Shown here one piece after another: positions 1 through 7,157 of a stretch of DNA of 21,076 nucleotides (the first letter of the stretch is position 1; each line of letters starts with the position of its first letter). Made by a program: the position numbers and the translations under genes. Below the pieces are notes generated by a model that was not told where the DNA came from, made no database searches, and saw only the letters and a list, made by a program, of their open reading frames with translations. Source of the stretch: a virus; the IMG/VR virus record IMGVR_UViG_3300047550_000348, positions 1-21,076 of that record. The stretch is one strand, 5' to 3'.

Positions 1-489
1 AGCCGCATTTGCGCCAACCGCACCTGCACTACCACCACCACCACCACGAGTAGCCGTGTCACTATTACCGTTACCGCCCGCGTATCCTTGATTGGCTGTG
101 CCAGCACCACCGACAAAGCCTGCATTACTGCCACCACCACCCGACCCACCTGATGACCCATCAGCAGAAGCCCCACCTTTGCCACCACCTGTTGAAGTGA
201 TTGTAGAAAAAATTGAGTCGTTACCATTTGTGCCTGACGCACCGCCAGCACCAACCGTCACCGTATAGGTAGTGCCAGCAACCAAAATTAAAGTGCTTTC
301 ACCTGTTGTCGCTGAACCACCAGTCGCACCATCAGATGTTCGATAACCGCCCGCACCGCCACCACCACCAGCACTTGACGCACCAGCACCACCGCCACCA
401 GCGACAACAAGATAGTTAGCAACAATCGGTTTATAGACGGCTTCGACTTCGTACGCCGACACATAGCCCTGCGACCTAGTGCGAGCCAC
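1..489 (-). CDS. Glycine-rich tail fibre-type protein (C-terminus cut by window edge)
   Basis: 163 codons are open from a GTG start at 489 to the window edge, so the C-terminus is missing. The N-terminus reads MARTRSQGYVSAYEVEAV, followed by NYLVVAGGGGAG and then long runs rich in Gly, Ser, Ala and Thr with short beta-type stretches (TYTVTVGAGGASG). The YLVVAGGGG motif followed by glycine-rich sequence is typical of the glycine-rich domain found in phage tail fibres and receptor-binding tips. I infer a distal fibre or adhesin protein. The GTG overlaps the TAG stop of the upstream gene by one base (TAGTG). No in-frame ATG lies near, so GTG is the best start. The N-terminal G-Y-x-S-A block resembles the start of the fibre-like protein at 708-1277, which may be a shared docking segment. 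Confidence 0.8.
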   Translation of the reverse strand, partial: MARTRSQGYVSAYEVEAVYKPIVANYLVVAGGGGAGASSAGGGGGAGGYRTSDGATGGSATTGESTLILVAGTTYTVTVGAGGASGTNGNDSIFSTITSTGGGKGGASADGSSGGSGGGGSNAGFVGGAGTANQGYAGGNGNSDTATRGGGGGSAGAVGANAA

Positions 490-701
490 TATGACCCCAG
501 TAGCAGTTGTGCTTCTTGCTCAGTAATACCAAGTTTTGTTAGCAACGCTTCACGGGCAGCCTGTCTAACAACAAGTGCTTCAGCGTCTAGTTTTGCTTGT
601 GCTTTGTCTAATTCTAGTTGTGCTAGTTCATCGGCGTTAAAATTGCGTGTAATAGTTTCGCCTGTGATTGCGTCGTAAATGTTTATTTGTGGTGTAGTCA
701 T
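489..701 (-). CDS. Small fibre-associated or chaperone-like protein, 70 aa
   Basis: A 70-residue protein with an ATG start at 701. An AGGA-type ribosome site overlaps the stop of the preceding gene. The N-terminal third is beta-like (INIYDAITGETITRNF); the rest is a charged helix (DELAQLELDKAQAKLDAEALVVRQAAREALLTKLGI) ending LGITEQEAQLLLG. Small proteins with this plan, including a closing LGIT-x-x-E-A-x-L-L-L, are common beside phage tail fibre genes. Their function is generally unknown, and some are thought to be fibre chaperones. It lies between two fibre-type genes with 6 bp and -1 bp spacing, so co-translation is likely. I am sure it is a gene but not what it does. Confidence 0.75.
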   Translation of the reverse strand: MTTPQINIYDAITGETITRNFNADELAQLELDKAQAKLDAEALVVRQAAREALLTKLGITEQEAQLLLGS

Positions 702-707
702 AAATTC

Positions 708-1277
708 CTAACTGTTCGCTATTCCGTAAACGGTTATTGTGCAACTGTGAGTAGGTGTGCCAGCCGTGCTTAAAAAGAAATCTGTATATTGTGTGCTTGT
801 TTGCACGCTTCCACCAAAAGTTTCAGACTTATTATAAATGTTTCTATTGCCCCAATTCGTAGCAATGCAGGTTGATGCCCTTGCTAAATTTGGTGAACTT
901 AAAATAATGTTTAGTTGCGAGGGGTATCCAGTTTCACCTACATAACTTGCTAACATTTTCCAATGCGTAGCGTTAAGGGTTTGATTATTTGATGCAGAAC
1001 CGTTTGCTGTGCCAACATATGAATAGTCATAATTTGACCCTGCGTCAGATGTACCGCTTGTTCCTAATGTCACTTGTGCTTCGCCTGCGTCGGCACTAGC
1101 AACAAGATTCGTTACTTGCACTAAATAATTTTCGTAAGTTGAACTAAAAACATTAGTCATCGCCAAACTGGTTGCGGTAGTAAAAGTTGTTCGGGCAATA
1201 AAAACTAGTGCAGAGTTGATGCCTGTAGGAACAGCCTGAACAACCTGCGCACTCGTATAGCCGTTAGGAACACCCAT
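708..1277 (-). CDS. Putative tail fibre tip / receptor-binding structural protein, 189 aa
   Basis: 189 residues, ATG at 1277, two bases after the stop of the upstream gene. A short N-terminal segment (NGYTSAQVVQAVPTG) is followed by about 160 residues of alternating polar and hydrophobic sequence: FTTATSLAMTNVFSSTYENYLVQV, then NLV, TLGTSG, and a final CTITVYGI strand. The pattern 'TNVFSSTYENYLVQV' recurs in beta-sandwich proteins of uncultured phages, usually annotated only as structural proteins. I infer a fibre head or knob that could bind a surface glycan. There is no enzymatic motif. The N-terminal block resembles that of the glycine-rich protein two genes downstream. The assignment to fibre tip is inference from composition and position. 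Confidence 0.6.
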   Translation of the reverse strand: MGVPNGYTSAQVVQAVPTGINSALVFIARTTFTTATSLAMTNVFSSTYENYLVQVTNLVASADAGEAQVTLGTSGTSDAGSNYDYSYVGTANGSASNNQTLNATHWKMLASYVGETGYPSQLNIILSSPNLARASTCIATNWGNRNIYNKSETFGGSVQTSTQYTDFFLSTAGTPTHSCTITVYGIANS

Positions 1278-1279
1278 GA

Positions 1280-1642
1280 TTAGACCGTAATCTGATTAAC
1301 GAAACCGTGAATCATAATCACATTCGCCGTACCAGCAAACGCCTTCACAACAAGCGCAGTCGCATTACCCTTAATAAGCAACCCAGGAATCACAGTCACC
1401 AAACCAGCCTCAGGCAAAACAGTCACCTCAATATTCCCATCAGGAGCGCTCGCCTCACCCCACTCAATCGTCAACTTCACCGACGAAGCAGAACTATTAA
1501 CCGCATACAACCAAACCTCATCAAGAGTCGTAGTCGTAGTCGAACCAGTATGAATCGTCGTACCAGCCGTAGCAGTAGCAGCAACCTTAATCGCTTTGCC
1601 GTCTGTGCTACCTGAAAGAATCTTCTTAGTGAATGTTGCCAT
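1280..1642 (-). CDS. Small beta-rich virion protein, 120 aa
   Basis: 120 residues with a clear ribosome binding site (AGGAGAT five bases before the ATG at 1642). The composition is almost wholly Ala, Thr, Val, Gly and Ser in alternating strands (KAIKVAATATAGTTIHTG, DEVWLYAVNSS, VKLTIEWGEAS, NIEVTVLPEAGLVTVIPGLLIKGN, ANVIMIHGFVNQI), which suggests one beta-sandwich domain. There is no cysteine or catalytic motif. It lies 14 bp after a fibre-like gene and 2 bp before another, so a small decoration, baseplate or fibre-linked protein is plausible. The family is not recognised by name; similar small beta proteins are frequent in uncultured phage tail regions. Confidence 0.6.
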   Translation of the reverse strand: MATFTKKILSGSTDGKAIKVAATATAGTTIHTGSTTTTTLDEVWLYAVNSSASSVKLTIEWGEASAPDGNIEVTVLPEAGLVTVIPGLLIKGNATALVVKAFAGTANVIMIHGFVNQITV

Positions 1643-1656
1643 TAATATCTCCTATG

Positions 1657-2157
1657 TTAACTGAATACCTGTGAACCTAAAACCAACTGGTCACTATCAC
1701 CCGTCACACCACTCGCAGGCAAAGCAGCCCAAGCAGCATCCGTACCGTTAGAAGTTAGCACATAACCATTAGTACCAATAGCAATACGAGCAAAATCAGG
1801 GCCAGAGTTCATCGTCAACAAATCGCCACGAGTAGTCAAAGTCGAAGCCAACTTGTTCGCCTCATCAGCCTCATCAGCTGTAAACACCGGATAGATCGTC
1901 GCACCCGAAGCATGAACCGCAGCAGTCGTATCATCCTGCGCACGAGTCAAAGTCAAAGTGCTACCAGAAATCGTCGCCGAACACTTCTCCTCAGCCGAAG
2001 TACCTGGATCAATCACAACATAAAACGGCACACCCGCACTAGAAGGCCAACCGGTAGTGGCCGTCAAAGTCACCGAAGTATCCGAAACACCGAGAGCGTT
2101 CGTCGTCGTAGTAGCCGCCGCCGCACCTTTGTACTGTCGTCTAGTTACTGCTGCCAT
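1657..2157 (-). CDS. Tail fibre / baseplate connector-like protein, 166 aa
   Basis: 166 residues, ATG at 2157, preceded by GGAG six bases upstream. Two parts are visible. Residues about 20-95 form a beta domain (SVTLTATTGWP... LTLTRAQDDTTAAVHASGATIYPVF) resembling one in the protein at 4035-4919. Residues about 105-150 carry TTRGDLLTMNSGPDFARIAIGTNGYVLTSNG, a variant of the 'T-x-G-D-L ... R-x-x-x-G-T-N-G-x-V-L' motif very common in phage tail fibre proteins. The ribosome site lies in a 17-bp gap after the large tail protein. I infer that it links fibre parts to the tail. The fibre motif is seen directly; the linking role is inferred. Confidence 0.7.
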   Translation of the reverse strand: MAAVTRRQYKGAAAATTTTNALGVSDTSVTLTATTGWPSSAGVPFYVVIDPGTSAEEKCSATISGSTLTLTRAQDDTTAAVHASGATIYPVFTADEADEANKLASTLTTRGDLLTMNSGPDFARIAIGTNGYVLTSNGTDAAWAALPASGVTGDSDQLVLGSQVFS

Positions 2158-2174
2158 AAGTCTCCGATACTATA

Positions 2175-4031
2175 TCATGCCACCGATCTCATAATAACGG
2201 TAGCGGTTCCTTCCCAATCCCAACGGCTATGAATGTTTGAGTCATCCAAAACCTCAAACTGGACATTCTCGACAATCACCGAATAAGTCTCCTGATTCTC
2301 CTGATAGGTGACAATACGGGGGGTGTCCACCAAATCCCGCAAAAACGCCATCTCGTTATCAACATCCTGAAAATACTCCCTGCCACGAATACTTAGTTTG
2401 CGGTGCATGATTAGTGGCACCGAGAAAATCTGTGAACGCAACGGGGCAGCATAAGCACGACCCATCCACCTAGTCACCTCAGGGCTGACCGTACTATCTG
2501 TAGCCGACCTACCCAAAGTCAGTTTCACTTCAGCTTCAAACACCCGATCTTCTAAACCGTTAAAAGTTTTTTCTTTACCACCAACCAAAGTAAACGCCTG
2601 AAACTCGTGGTACGAACCACCATCGGCTTTAACAGCCAAAGTTACAGACCCATTCAAAGGTCGGGAACGCAAATCCCATTTCGGTATAAACTTCGCATCA
2701 GGTACACCCCAACGATAAATACCTGACGTGAGATAACCGGTAGTTACCAGATCGGTGTGTTCCGTGTAGAACCCGAGACCAGAAACAGAAAAAACTGGTT
2801 TATCTTGGAACTCGTGAATATCTGTCACCGCACCCTGACCTGTGACCATCAGATCAGAAGCATAAGCAGGCTGGTTCGGTGATATGAACACCGACAAATC
2901 CATACGCCCCATACCCGTCGAAGTGGCATCAAAGTTTTTCCACGAAAAATAAATATATTTCCCGACACCAGCGAACGCATCAACAGAGTTACCTGTCACA
3001 ATCTTCGGGCCAATAACAAGATTGCCGTCGGTGTCCGTTGAAGCGACACGGAACCCGTCAGCTAACCCGATAGCGATATAGCCGAGATACCCTTCGATTG
3101 TTTGCACCACTTCACCCAACGGAAGTTCACCGGCAACCGTCGGAATATCTAAAGATGTGCCGTCGGCTTTGACAACAGTTTTGTAAATCAACGATTTGTT
3201 GCCCGCGAAACCGGCACAATAAATATAGTTTTGTCCTGCCGCGAAACCAACCCACGCAAAGTTTGTGTTCGGATGAGTGAACAAAGCAGAAGGATTATTT
3301 GCGCTAGACCCTGGCGTGGTAGTGATGTTCCAAATCTTGTTCTTGTCGGCACCAGCACCGGCAACCATTAAACGGCCTTTAACATAATCCATTTTGCCTG
3401 CGGTTATACCGGTAATGTAATTTGATGCCGCACCGGTAGTCGGGTCGGTTTGGTCGATGTTTCCGTCGGCGTAAGAAAAAAAGACGTTGTATCCGTCGCT
3501 AGTGATATCCACCAAATCTGAAGCGTTTGTGCCTGTCACAGTTGTGAACGAAGTCAGGTTTGTGCTGTACGCCAATGTTTGCCCATCGGTGACATAGACA
3601 CGGGTATCGGCGGTAGCCATGTGAAGGTTCGTGTTCGCAGAAACACGTTTCTGTGTCACATCATGCAGTAATGTCAACGTTCCTTTATCCCAAACGTTCA
3701 CACCTTTAGACGTGTTAAACCTGAACGCTTCAGAATCCGAAGCATCCGAATACTCTTGCCCGCCACCATAATGCCAAGATGACTGTGAACGTCGCCATAA
3801 ACCTTGCGGGTTGATCGCAGACTCACCAGGTTCAGCTGACTGGTCAACCGAATCACGGACACGCGCATCATACTGACGTTGAAACGAACCCGCTTTTGTG
3901 TCAACAAGATACGGTCTGCCGTTGATAGCAACAGGGAAAACATTAGGTACAAGAGTTGTCGCACCCGTACCCGAATAGAACGCGGGCGCAGGACTATATG
4001 CGGTAGTGAAATCTACAAGATAGGTAGCCAT
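2175..4031 (-). CDS. Large beta-rich tail protein, possible tail nozzle/hub, 618 aa
   Basis: 618 residues from ATG at 4031, three bases after the previous stop. After an N-terminal segment with GRPYLVD and QYDARVRDSVDQSAEPGE, residues about 125-420 contain repeated blade-like strands (MATADTRVYVTDGQTLAYST, DGYNVFFSYADGNI, GRLMVAGAGADKNKIW, QNYIYCAGFAGNKSLIYKT, GYLGYIAIGLADGFRVAS, GKYIYFSWKNF). This looks like a beta-propeller. The C-terminal 180 residues form another beta domain. Podovirus nozzle proteins (T7 gp12 type) carry a beta-propeller and follow the adaptor gene, as here, so a nozzle or hub role is my best inference. A minor tail or fibre-base protein is the alternative. Structural is near certain; nozzle is moderate. 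Confidence 0.7.
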   Translation of the reverse strand: MATYLVDFTTAYSPAPAFYSGTGATTLVPNVFPVAINGRPYLVDTKAGSFQRQYDARVRDSVDQSAEPGESAINPQGLWRRSQSSWHYGGGQEYSDASDSEAFRFNTSKGVNVWDKGTLTLLHDVTQKRVSANTNLHMATADTRVYVTDGQTLAYSTNLTSFTTVTGTNASDLVDITSDGYNVFFSYADGNIDQTDPTTGAASNYITGITAGKMDYVKGRLMVAGAGADKNKIWNITTTPGSSANNPSALFTHPNTNFAWVGFAAGQNYIYCAGFAGNKSLIYKTVVKADGTSLDIPTVAGELPLGEVVQTIEGYLGYIAIGLADGFRVASTDTDGNLVIGPKIVTGNSVDAFAGVGKYIYFSWKNFDATSTGMGRMDLSVFISPNQPAYASDLMVTGQGAVTDIHEFQDKPVFSVSGLGFYTEHTDLVTTGYLTSGIYRWGVPDAKFIPKWDLRSRPLNGSVTLAVKADGGSYHEFQAFTLVGGKEKTFNGLEDRVFEAEVKLTLGRSATDSTVSPEVTRWMGRAYAAPLRSQIFSVPLIMHRKLSIRGREYFQDVDNEMAFLRDLVDTPRIVTYQENQETYSVIVENVQFEVLDDSNIHSRWDWEGTATVIMRSVA

Positions 4032-4034
4032 CGG

Positions 4035-4919
4035 CTACTTCCTGAAAACTAGTGGATACTGCTGTTTAAGTCGTGCTGCTTCCGCAACGATACGTTCACG
4101 ACGCAACCTTTGAATGTTCGTCAACGAATCCCGTGTAGCACCAGCAGGCACCTCATCCGATCTGCGAGTGTCACCTTGCGATTCGATAAAGTTCCGTTTA
4201 ATTTCACGCCCGTTCATCATCCGCAACAAAACACCCATCTCCAAAATGTCTTCACAGGATTGCGGTACGAAACACGCTGTCTGCAAATCTGATGACTCGC
4301 TACTGGCACGAGTGAACTCACGTTTCGTGACAACCCGCAAAGTACCAGCCATAACAGGTTCATCGAAAACGATAGCGAAACCTGACGCAAAATCTGATGT
4401 CGGCAAATTGCGTTGCAACCTGACCTTACGGATCACCGGATAGTCGTCAGCCAAATAACGCAACCTGACATCAATCAAATCAATGATGCCTGTACCTGAA
4501 GTCAAATTGATTTGGCGATCAGACCCGTTGTAGCTGATGTCTTGGGCGACAACCCTGAACAGGCCGTTCACCGTGGAACTCAGATCGTCAATGTCGGAGT
4601 TCAAAGCATCCAACATTTGTTGGCGTGGGAACCTCGGGTTTACTGTGGCGAGAACACCAGCGGTGTGTGCTACTGCGGTAGTACCGTCGTAGCCTCGTTG
4701 AACAGTCAAAGTTTTTGTTGCTGTTGCGGATTCCCACACATACATCAACTCTGACTCAATCTCGATAACGGAACCTTCACGGAACCCGCCAAGATCGTAG
4801 GACAGCACAATAGAAGTGTCTGCCGAAGTAACCGTTGTCGCTAACTTGTTTCGTTCCTCAACGGTTCCCGATAAAAGTTGGCGACTGGCTCTAGTGAGTA
4901 CCGCACCAGCAGTTGACAT
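4035..4919 (-). CDS. Probable head-tail adaptor / neck protein, 294 aa
   Basis: 294 residues with ATG at 4919, three bases after the miniprotein stop. Residues about 25-90 form a beta domain (LSYDLGGFREGSVIEIESE, TLTVQRGYDGTTAVAHTAG) ending in ATVNPRFPRQQMLDALNSDIDDL, a helix typical of phage adaptors ('...R...I..ALN.....I'). A mixed middle region follows (FRVVAQDISYNGS ... IDVRLRYL ... VRLQRNL) and then a helical, charged C-terminus (LRRERIVAEAARLKQQYP). It directly precedes the beta-rich 618-residue tail protein, matching the adaptor-then-nozzle order of short-tailed phages. No family can be assigned with certainty. The adaptor call rests on the helix motif, size and position. Confidence 0.6.
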   Translation of the reverse strand: MSTAGAVLTRASRQLLSGTVEERNKLATTVTSADTSIVLSYDLGGFREGSVIEIESELMYVWESATATKTLTVQRGYDGTTAVAHTAGVLATVNPRFPRQQMLDALNSDIDDLSSTVNGLFRVVAQDISYNGSDRQINLTSGTGIIDLIDVRLRYLADDYPVIRKVRLQRNLPTSDFASGFAIVFDEPVMAGTLRVVTKREFTRASSESSDLQTACFVPQSCEDILEMGVLLRMMNGREIKRNFIESQGDTRRSDEVPAGATRDSLTNIQRLRRERIVAEAARLKQQYPLVFRK

Positions 4920-4922
4920 CTG

Positions 4923-5033
4923 TTAGTAGTTTTTGGCTTTCTTCATCGGCATACCAGTTTTCTTGGCCGCCTTCTTAGCGTCGGCTTTACCCTTCTTCGT
5001 GTATGGAAACTTCTTTTTTCCTACCATCGGCAT
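4923..5033 (-). CDS. Lysine-rich miniprotein, 36 aa
   Basis: A 36-residue ORF beginning MPMVGKKKFPYTKKGKAD and ending MPMKKAKNY. Thirteen of 36 residues are lysine and there is one Asp and no Glu, so the net charge is about +12. It has a good ribosome site (GGAG, eight bases before the ATG at 5033). Its first 47 bp overlap the 3' end of the GT-B gene in another frame, and its stop lies 3 bp before the adaptor gene. Small basic proteins starting M-P-x-V-G-x-K-x-F-P-Y are, to my memory, common hypothetical proteins of tailed phages. The role is unknown; nucleic acid or virion binding is a guess from charge. The ribosome site and tight packing support a real gene. Confidence 0.75.
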   Translation of the reverse strand: MPMVGKKKFPYTKKGKADAKKAAKKTGMPMKKAKNY

Positions 5034-6159
5034 AATTGTCGCTCCGTTTCAAAATCTCGAAAGACTTTATATAGTTTGCCTTAGCCAATATATCATAGAC
5101 ACCGTTGTTCACTATATAGTCCACTTCTGGCACGAAATCCCAATGATTGTCGTTTATGCCAGCCTCGCATTTGCGGTTCACCTGAATTTTCAGATAACAA
5201 ATAAACGGCTCATAAACAGGGTTCTCAATAATGTGGCCTACCGGTAAAACATCTATCAGTTTCCGGCATGACTCAACCCAACTGTATTTAGCGACCTCAC
5301 CAACCCGCCCCAACGCTTCAGCTTTATACCTGTCAGAATCCCCGCAGACACGCCTCAGAGCCTCTACAAGCGCGTCAACGTCAGGTTCATCCCAACAACC
5401 CTCAAAGTTGATTATCTCGTAAGCATGACATTCCTGTGACGTTACAGGGATAACCACCGACGCAAGATCAGCGTACTGTGCCTGCCCAGAAGTCGGCGTA
5501 ATAATCGTAGGGATACCCATAGCCATAGCCTGCAAAGGCATCAACCCGAACCCTTCGCCACGGCTTGCCCCAATGAAACAGTCAGCCTGATTAAACCAAT
5601 CAAACTGTTCCTGTTTAGTCATCCACCCCGTATGAATAATAATGTTTGAAGGCCAGGTGCGTTGAGGTACGAACCGTTCCAACGGCACCTTGATATGCAA
5701 CTCTGCGTCAACACCAGCCTTCTCGAAGGCTTCCACCACGACATCCAAACCTTTACGCAACCACATCGAACCACCAGCATGAAACCTGAACCTACTGTTC
5801 GCAGGTCTAGGTGTCGGCTTCCAATAACCGATATTCACCCCTAACGGCACGACAGAAACATTGTCGGAATACTGTGCAAAAAGTTCACGGTTATGTTCAC
5901 ACGGAACAATGATCTGATCGTAACTACCCAAAAACCTGTAATACTTCTCAGGCAATTTCGTTGTTTCCCACATCGTATAAAGCGCACGATGCTGCCCACG
6001 CAAAAACCCATGCGACCTAGACGGGTCATACATCAACACCGCAACAGAAGCCTGATCGTGTAACTGCACACCGGCAGGCAACCCTGACCTGAACCCTTCC
6101 AACATGGCACCATACCCGTACTTGGATGCTTCGGTACCGAACCAATACTGGTAGTTCAT
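4987..6159 (-). CDS. GT-B glycosyltransferase (GT4-like), 390 aa
   Basis: Transfers a sugar from a nucleotide-sugar donor; acceptor unknown. The start is placed at ATG 6159 (MNYQYWFGTE), which forms an ATGA overlap with the stop of the preceding GT2 gene. An in-frame ATG 75 bp upstream would give an implausible Cys-rich N-terminus. The acceptor half has GTEASKYGYGAMLEGF (8-23). The donor half starts near VPLGVN (104-109), then FHAGGSMWLRKGLDVV and GASRGEGFGLMPLQAMAMGIP (198-217). This last is the GT4 E-x7-E region, but the second Glu is Gln here (E202, Q210). About 80 C-terminal residues follow the GT-B core. No membrane segment is seen. The fold is confident; a role in glycosylating tail or capsid proteins is inferred from its place in the structural operon. 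Confidence 0.85.
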   Translation of the reverse strand: MNYQYWFGTEASKYGYGAMLEGFRSGLPAGVQLHDQASVAVLMYDPSRSHGFLRGQHRALYTMWETTKLPEKYYRFLGSYDQIIVPCEHNRELFAQYSDNVSVVPLGVNIGYWKPTPRPANSRFRFHAGGSMWLRKGLDVVVEAFEKAGVDAELHIKVPLERFVPQRTWPSNIIIHTGWMTKQEQFDWFNQADCFIGASRGEGFGLMPLQAMAMGIPTIITPTSGQAQYADLASVVIPVTSQECHAYEIINFEGCWDEPDVDALVEALRRVCGDSDRYKAEALGRVGEVAKYSWVESCRKLIDVLPVGHIIENPVYEPFICYLKIQVNRKCEAGINDNHWDFVPEVDYIVNNGVYDILAKANYIKSFEILKRSDNYADGRKKEVSIHEEG

Positions 6160-6866
6160 GATTCGACGCTCACAAAATTCCATTTGTTCGCCTGCCCAAA
6201 ACCTATTCGGTTCGCACCGACAGCCGTACTCCAAGCCTGCAAATACTCATTTATTGAAGTTACAAAATATGAGAACACGTTGTCACGATAAATAGCACCA
6301 ACAGTTATCGTCGGTTTTGACATAACTCTGATTGTTTTCATGTGCAAACTAGCCCAAGCCAAAGGATACCTAGTATCAAGTTTTGCTAATCCTAAACCAA
6401 TATCCATCGCATCCCTGCGCCACACCGTAGAAGTAATCAATGTTGACGCAGTAAGCGCAGACTTGTCGTGCAAACTATTCATATAATCTTTAATCAACCC
6501 ACAAAACCCTGGCATCACTTCACCGCTTTTAACCGTATAATGCAACACCCGATCAACACCATCCAACATCGGCAACAACATCTCAACAGTTCCAGGCAGC
6601 ATCGTGTCATCGTCACCGAACACCCAAACATATTTACCGGAACCTTGCGTAACACCACGAAACACGTTCGGGTCGCCATCAATGTTTTTCAACCGTTTAC
6701 TGTAATGAACCTGCGAATACTGTTTAACGAACTGTTCAGCGTAACCATCAGGGTCATTGTCGCTAACAATAAGTTCAACACCGTCAACAAGTTGCGGAAC
6801 AATAGAAGCCAAACACGGCCCGATATCAGGCCGATTAAACGTCGGCACATAGATAGTTAAAAGCAT
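6156..6866 (-). CDS. GT-A glycosyltransferase, family 2, 236 aa
   Basis: The start of the protein is a textbook GT2 fold: LTIYVPTFNRPDIGPCLASI (3-22), VELIVSDNDPDG (30-41) with the nucleotide-binding Asp, and YVWVFGDDDTMLPG (79-92), whose GDDD supplies the DxD metal and donor site (D85-D87). At 236 residues it is a compact soluble enzyme with no C-terminal membrane helices, unlike cell-wall polymer synthases. It starts at ATG 6866 directly after the upstream stop (TAAATG) and overlaps the GT-B gene by four bases (ATGA), so the two are very likely co-translated and may act in sequence on one glycan. Substrate unknown. Phage-encoded transferases of this kind modify virion proteins or host surface glycans; which applies here is not shown. 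Confidence 0.87.
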   Translation of the reverse strand: MLLTIYVPTFNRPDIGPCLASIVPQLVDGVELIVSDNDPDGYAEQFVKQYSQVHYSKRLKNIDGDPNVFRGVTQGSGKYVWVFGDDDTMLPGTVEMLLPMLDGVDRVLHYTVKSGEVMPGFCGLIKDYMNSLHDKSALTASTLITSTVWRRDAMDIGLGLAKLDTRYPLAWASLHMKTIRVMSKPTITVGAIYRDNVFSYFVTSINEYLQAWSTAVGANRIGFGQANKWNFVSVES

Positions 6867-7157
6867 TTAGCCAATGATATTGGTTTTGTCAGGCAAAATA
6901 CCTGTCGCCACCTGCCAGTTCTCCTCGGCACGTTTCTCAACAATCGCGGCACCATCAATGTTTTTAGGTTGCTGACCGTTCTGACGCAAACGACGATAAG
7001 CGTCAAGGTCTTTATCCAACACCCGTTCCTTCTCGATGATCCGTTTCGATTCAGGTTTACGGGTAGGCATCGCTTCAGCCGAAACATTAAAGTGTGCGAT
7101 CCTGCAACCGAAACAACCCTCAACATCTAACCCTGGATGAGTTTCCCTATGCTTCAC
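6867..7157 (-). CDS. Actinobacteriophage-type hypothetical protein with GCFGC motif, 96 aa
   Basis: 96 residues from a GTG start at 7157, overlapping the previous stop by four bases (GTGA). The N-terminus reads HPGLDVEGCFGCRIAHFNVSA, with a C-F-G-C pair that could bind a metal or form a disulphide. It is followed by AMPTRKPESKRIIEKERVLDKDLDAYRRLRQNGQQPKNIDGAA and a charged C-terminus. From memory, small proteins with this GCFGC ... AMPTR ... DLDAY ... NG.QPKN.DG pattern recur in actinobacteriophage structural regions with no assigned function. This is one of the better host hints in the window. With only two cysteines, a zinc site would need dimerisation. Confidence 0.75.
   Translation of the reverse strand: MKHRETHPGLDVEGCFGCRIAHFNVSAEAMPTRKPESKRIIEKERVLDKDLDAYRRLRQNGQQPKNIDGAAIVEKRAEENWQVATGILPDKTNIIG

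Noticed and set aside
6160-6234. Upstream ATG at 6234 for the GT-B gene
   Set aside because: It would overlap the GT2 gene by 79 bp and add a Cys-rich segment unlike the family. ATG 6159 gives an ATGA overlap and a proper GT-B start.
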